This document shows positions 63,467 through 64,000 of a stretch of 64,000 bases of DNA, piece by piece. Positions within the stretch are counted from its first letter, which is position 1; the number at the start of each line of letters is the position of its first letter. The DNA is from Natronosalvus sp042663485. Its GTDB lineage: Archaea; Halobacteriota; Halobacteria; Halobacteriales; Natrialbaceae. The position numbers were made by a program, and so were the translations under genes. The notes under the pieces are model-generated. The model had not been told where the DNA came from and did no database searches. It saw only the letters and a program-made list of their open reading frames with translations. The stretch is from the NCBI GenBank assembly GCA_042663485.1, contig JBHTAF010000001.1; one strand, written 5' to 3'.

Positions 63467-63928
63467 TTATTCCTGGCGCTTGATGAGGAACTTCATGTCG
63501 CCCTCGAACACCACGTCGTCCTCCTGATTCGTCATGGTGGTATCGATCGTCACCAGACCCGCGTCGTCTTTGCTCGAGAGTTCGCGCTTCTCGGTGACCT
63601 CCATGTCGAGTTCGATGGTGTCGTCCATGTAGACCGGGTTCGGGATGTTCATGTAGTTCATCCCGAGGAAGGCGTAGACCGTCCGTTCGACGATGCCACA
63701 GCGGTAGACGAACCCGGTCGCCAGCGAAAACGTCATCGGGCCGTGAGCGACCCGTCCGTCGAAGTGACCGTCCTCCGCGAAGTGTTTGTTCGTGTGGAGT
63801 TCGGTCCAGTCGCCGGTGAACATCGAGTGGAGGACGAAGTCGGACTCGGTCACGGTTCGGCCGACGCTCTCGAAGGTCTGTCCCACTTCGAAGTCCTCGA
63901 AGTAGTGAGGCTCGTAGCTGTATGCCAT
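63467..63928 (-). CDS. MaoC-family hydratase
   Basis: 153 residues from ATG 63928 (MAYSYEPHYFEDFEVG); TATTTATC is ~30 nt upstream. Hot-dog fold with the hydratase motif Asp40-x4-His45 (GDWTELHTNKHF), as in R-specific enoyl-CoA hydratases. It adds water to an acyl-CoA double bond. It precedes the Liv operon on the same strand with separate promoter; substrate uncertain. Confidence 0.88.
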   Translation of the reverse strand: MAYSYEPHYFEDFEVGQTFESVGRTVTESDFVLHSMFTGDWTELHTNKHFAEDGHFDGRVAHGPMTFSLATGFVYRCGIVERTVYAFLGMNYMNIPNPVYMDDTIELDMEVTEKRELSSKDDAGLVTIDTTMTNQEDDVVFEGDMKFLIKRQE

Positions 63929-64000
63929 GGTACGACTGTTCAAATAGAGCGGATAAATAGATTTTCCTCTCGTCATATGTCCCGACCGACGCCGCCTCGA

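Overview
The window comes from the chromosome of an extremely halophilic archaeon (class Halobacteria), most likely of the Natrialbaceae type (inference). Its genes are GC-rich and very rich in Asp/Glu. Exported proteins carry twin-arginine signals followed by lipobox cysteines. Many genes have a TATA element 25-30 nt before the start codon, which is the leaderless arrangement of haloarchaea. Haloarchaeal families such as HalOD1, DUF7344-like winged helices, TrmB paralogs and a PGF-CTERM protein are present. A tRNA-Ala(CGC) gene is the only stable RNA gene I see. There is no rRNA and no CRISPR array.

Layout. (A) 1-7.4 kb is an accessory, provirus-like segment. It holds an eight-gene operon whose members overlap by 4-11 bases (J-domain protein, small zinc-finger and HTH proteins, a large winged-helix protein), then an AT-rich block with a membrane-anchored Mrr-like protein, a coiled-coil membrane protein and a CBS-HEPN protein, and finally a frameshifted nuclease-like gene. 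(B) 7.7-30.3 kb is mostly core: a Tat-exported subtilase, ilvD, rqcH, a DUF5806-like protein, a secreted beta-propeller protein, thiolase, two TrmB-family regulators, a ROK sugar kinase, an LVIVD/PGF-CTERM surface protein, a NifU-like protein, an ACT-domain protein with homoserine dehydrogenase, and EF-1alpha with ribosomal protein S10. Three small paralogous zinc-ribbon genes lie between these. (C) 30.5-31.6 kb carries a rhomboid protease and the tRNA. The tRNA 3' end is duplicated 287 bp downstream, with an integrase tail between the copies: the scar of an integrated element. (D) 31.6-44.2 kb is accessory: a lipoprotein, a broken SWIM-finger gene, tiny zinc ribbons, a 969-residue Eco57I-like methylase, a membrane-tethered winged-helix protein, and two secreted, convergently transcribed Gln/Asn/Asp repeat proteins of 385 and 998 residues that look like acidic relatives of curli amyloid subunits. 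(E) 44.2-64 kb is metabolic: a dipeptide/oligopeptide ABC transporter (dppABCDF order), RNase HI, a Glu/Leu-type dehydrogenase with a palindromic operator, a HAD phosphatase, a KhtTU-like K+/H+ antiporter pair, a CPA1 antiporter, a branched-chain amino-acid-type ABC transporter with both permeases fused, and a MaoC-like hydratase.

The best candidate for an undescribed system is the 37.9-43.6 kb group: a membrane-anchored regulator diverging from one repeat protein, which converges on a giant repeat protein whose curlin-like spacing is built from 47-48-residue units. The CBS-HEPN/coiled-coil/Mrr-like cluster at 3.8-6.8 kb is a second candidate, possibly defensive. Functions for both are inferred from sequence pattern only.
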